Below the pieces are notes generated by a model, which did no database searches, was not told the origin of the DNA, and saw nothing but the letters and a program-made list of their open reading frames with translations. Below are positions 63,964 through 64,000 of a stretch of 64,000 nucleotides of DNA, piece by piece. Numbering within the stretch: the stretch's first letter is position 1; every line of letters starts with the position of its first letter. Location: positions 2,550,501 to 2,614,500 of the forward strand of contig NZ_CP145886.1 of assembly GCF_038049935.1 (NCBI RefSeq). The letters run 5' to 3'. Made by a program: the position numbers and the translations under genes. The stretch comes from Rossellomorea sp. y25. GTDB taxonomy: Bacteria > Bacillota > Bacilli > Bacillales > Bacillaceae_B.

Positions 63964-64000
63964 ATGACTTCCCCCTTAATTCGTAGATGTAGCTCTAGCA

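Overview
This window comes from a low-GC, endospore-forming Firmicute of the family Bacillaceae. The evidence is two complete gerABC germinant-receptor operons, a YhcN-type sporulation lipoprotein, a YhjR-like spore ferritin, an Hsp20-like spore protein with a SigK-like promoter, an Sda-like sporulation inhibitor, strong GGAGG ribosome-binding sites, frequent TTG/GTG starts and many U-tailed terminators. It is mostly chromosomal housekeeping and accessory DNA. I see no rRNA, tRNA, phage, insertion sequence or CRISPR. A genus such as Rossellomorea or Bacillus is only a guess.

Layout. 1-7 kb: end of a purine permease, a fosmidomycin-resistance type MFS pump, a YhcN lipoprotein, a ZIP-like metal transporter, a Smr-less MutS2 paralogue with a long structured leader, DUF4395, a YhjR-like ferritin and DUF1232. 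7-12 kb: an ABC-F ATPase, RecQ, and small proteins including YdjO. 12-16 kb: gerABC operon 1 on the plus strand. 16-24 kb: a cupredoxin, tandem crcB fluoride channels, a MifM-like sensor ORF followed by YidC2, a D,D-carboxypeptidase, xpaC-telA and a Na+/H+ antiporter. 24-32 kb: a MoxR/VWA pair, GNAT enzymes, DedA and a YkqA-like double cyclotransferase. 32-39 kb: an acyl-CoA ligase, an Sda-like protein and odhAB. 39-44 kb: a GerT/CotP-like protein, a two-component system preceded by a 41-residue membrane peptide, an MFS exporter and a Nudix enzyme. 44-50 kb: PxpA, a 2'-5' RNA ligase-like protein, YjbQ, DCC, a histidine phosphatase, an RsbR paralogue and a pair of membrane proteins. 50-52 kb: two families of palindromic intergenic repeats and small orphan genes. 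51.5-55 kb: DUF402, Nudix, VOC, Pth2, then a TetR regulator with a clear operator driving a paired SMR exporter. 55-59 kb: gerABC operon 2 on the minus strand. 59-64 kb: a YcgL-like nucleotidyltransferase, an AI-2E family protein, GNAT, peptidase S51 and a BCCT transporter.

The most notable system is at 18.0-19.1 kb. A 93-codon ORF encodes an N-terminal membrane segment and an acidic C-terminal tail. Its last codons pair with the Shine-Dalgarno of the downstream yidC gene. This is the architecture of the MifM arrest-peptide sensor of membrane-insertase activity. Other items are a 150-nt rod-like RNA with its own promoter and terminator ahead of the mutS2-like gene, a perfect three-way-junction inverted repeat at 7.05 kb, a 126-bp hairpin repeated in tandem, a perfect palindrome at the predicted start of the sda-like transcript, and several genes of fewer than 60 codons.
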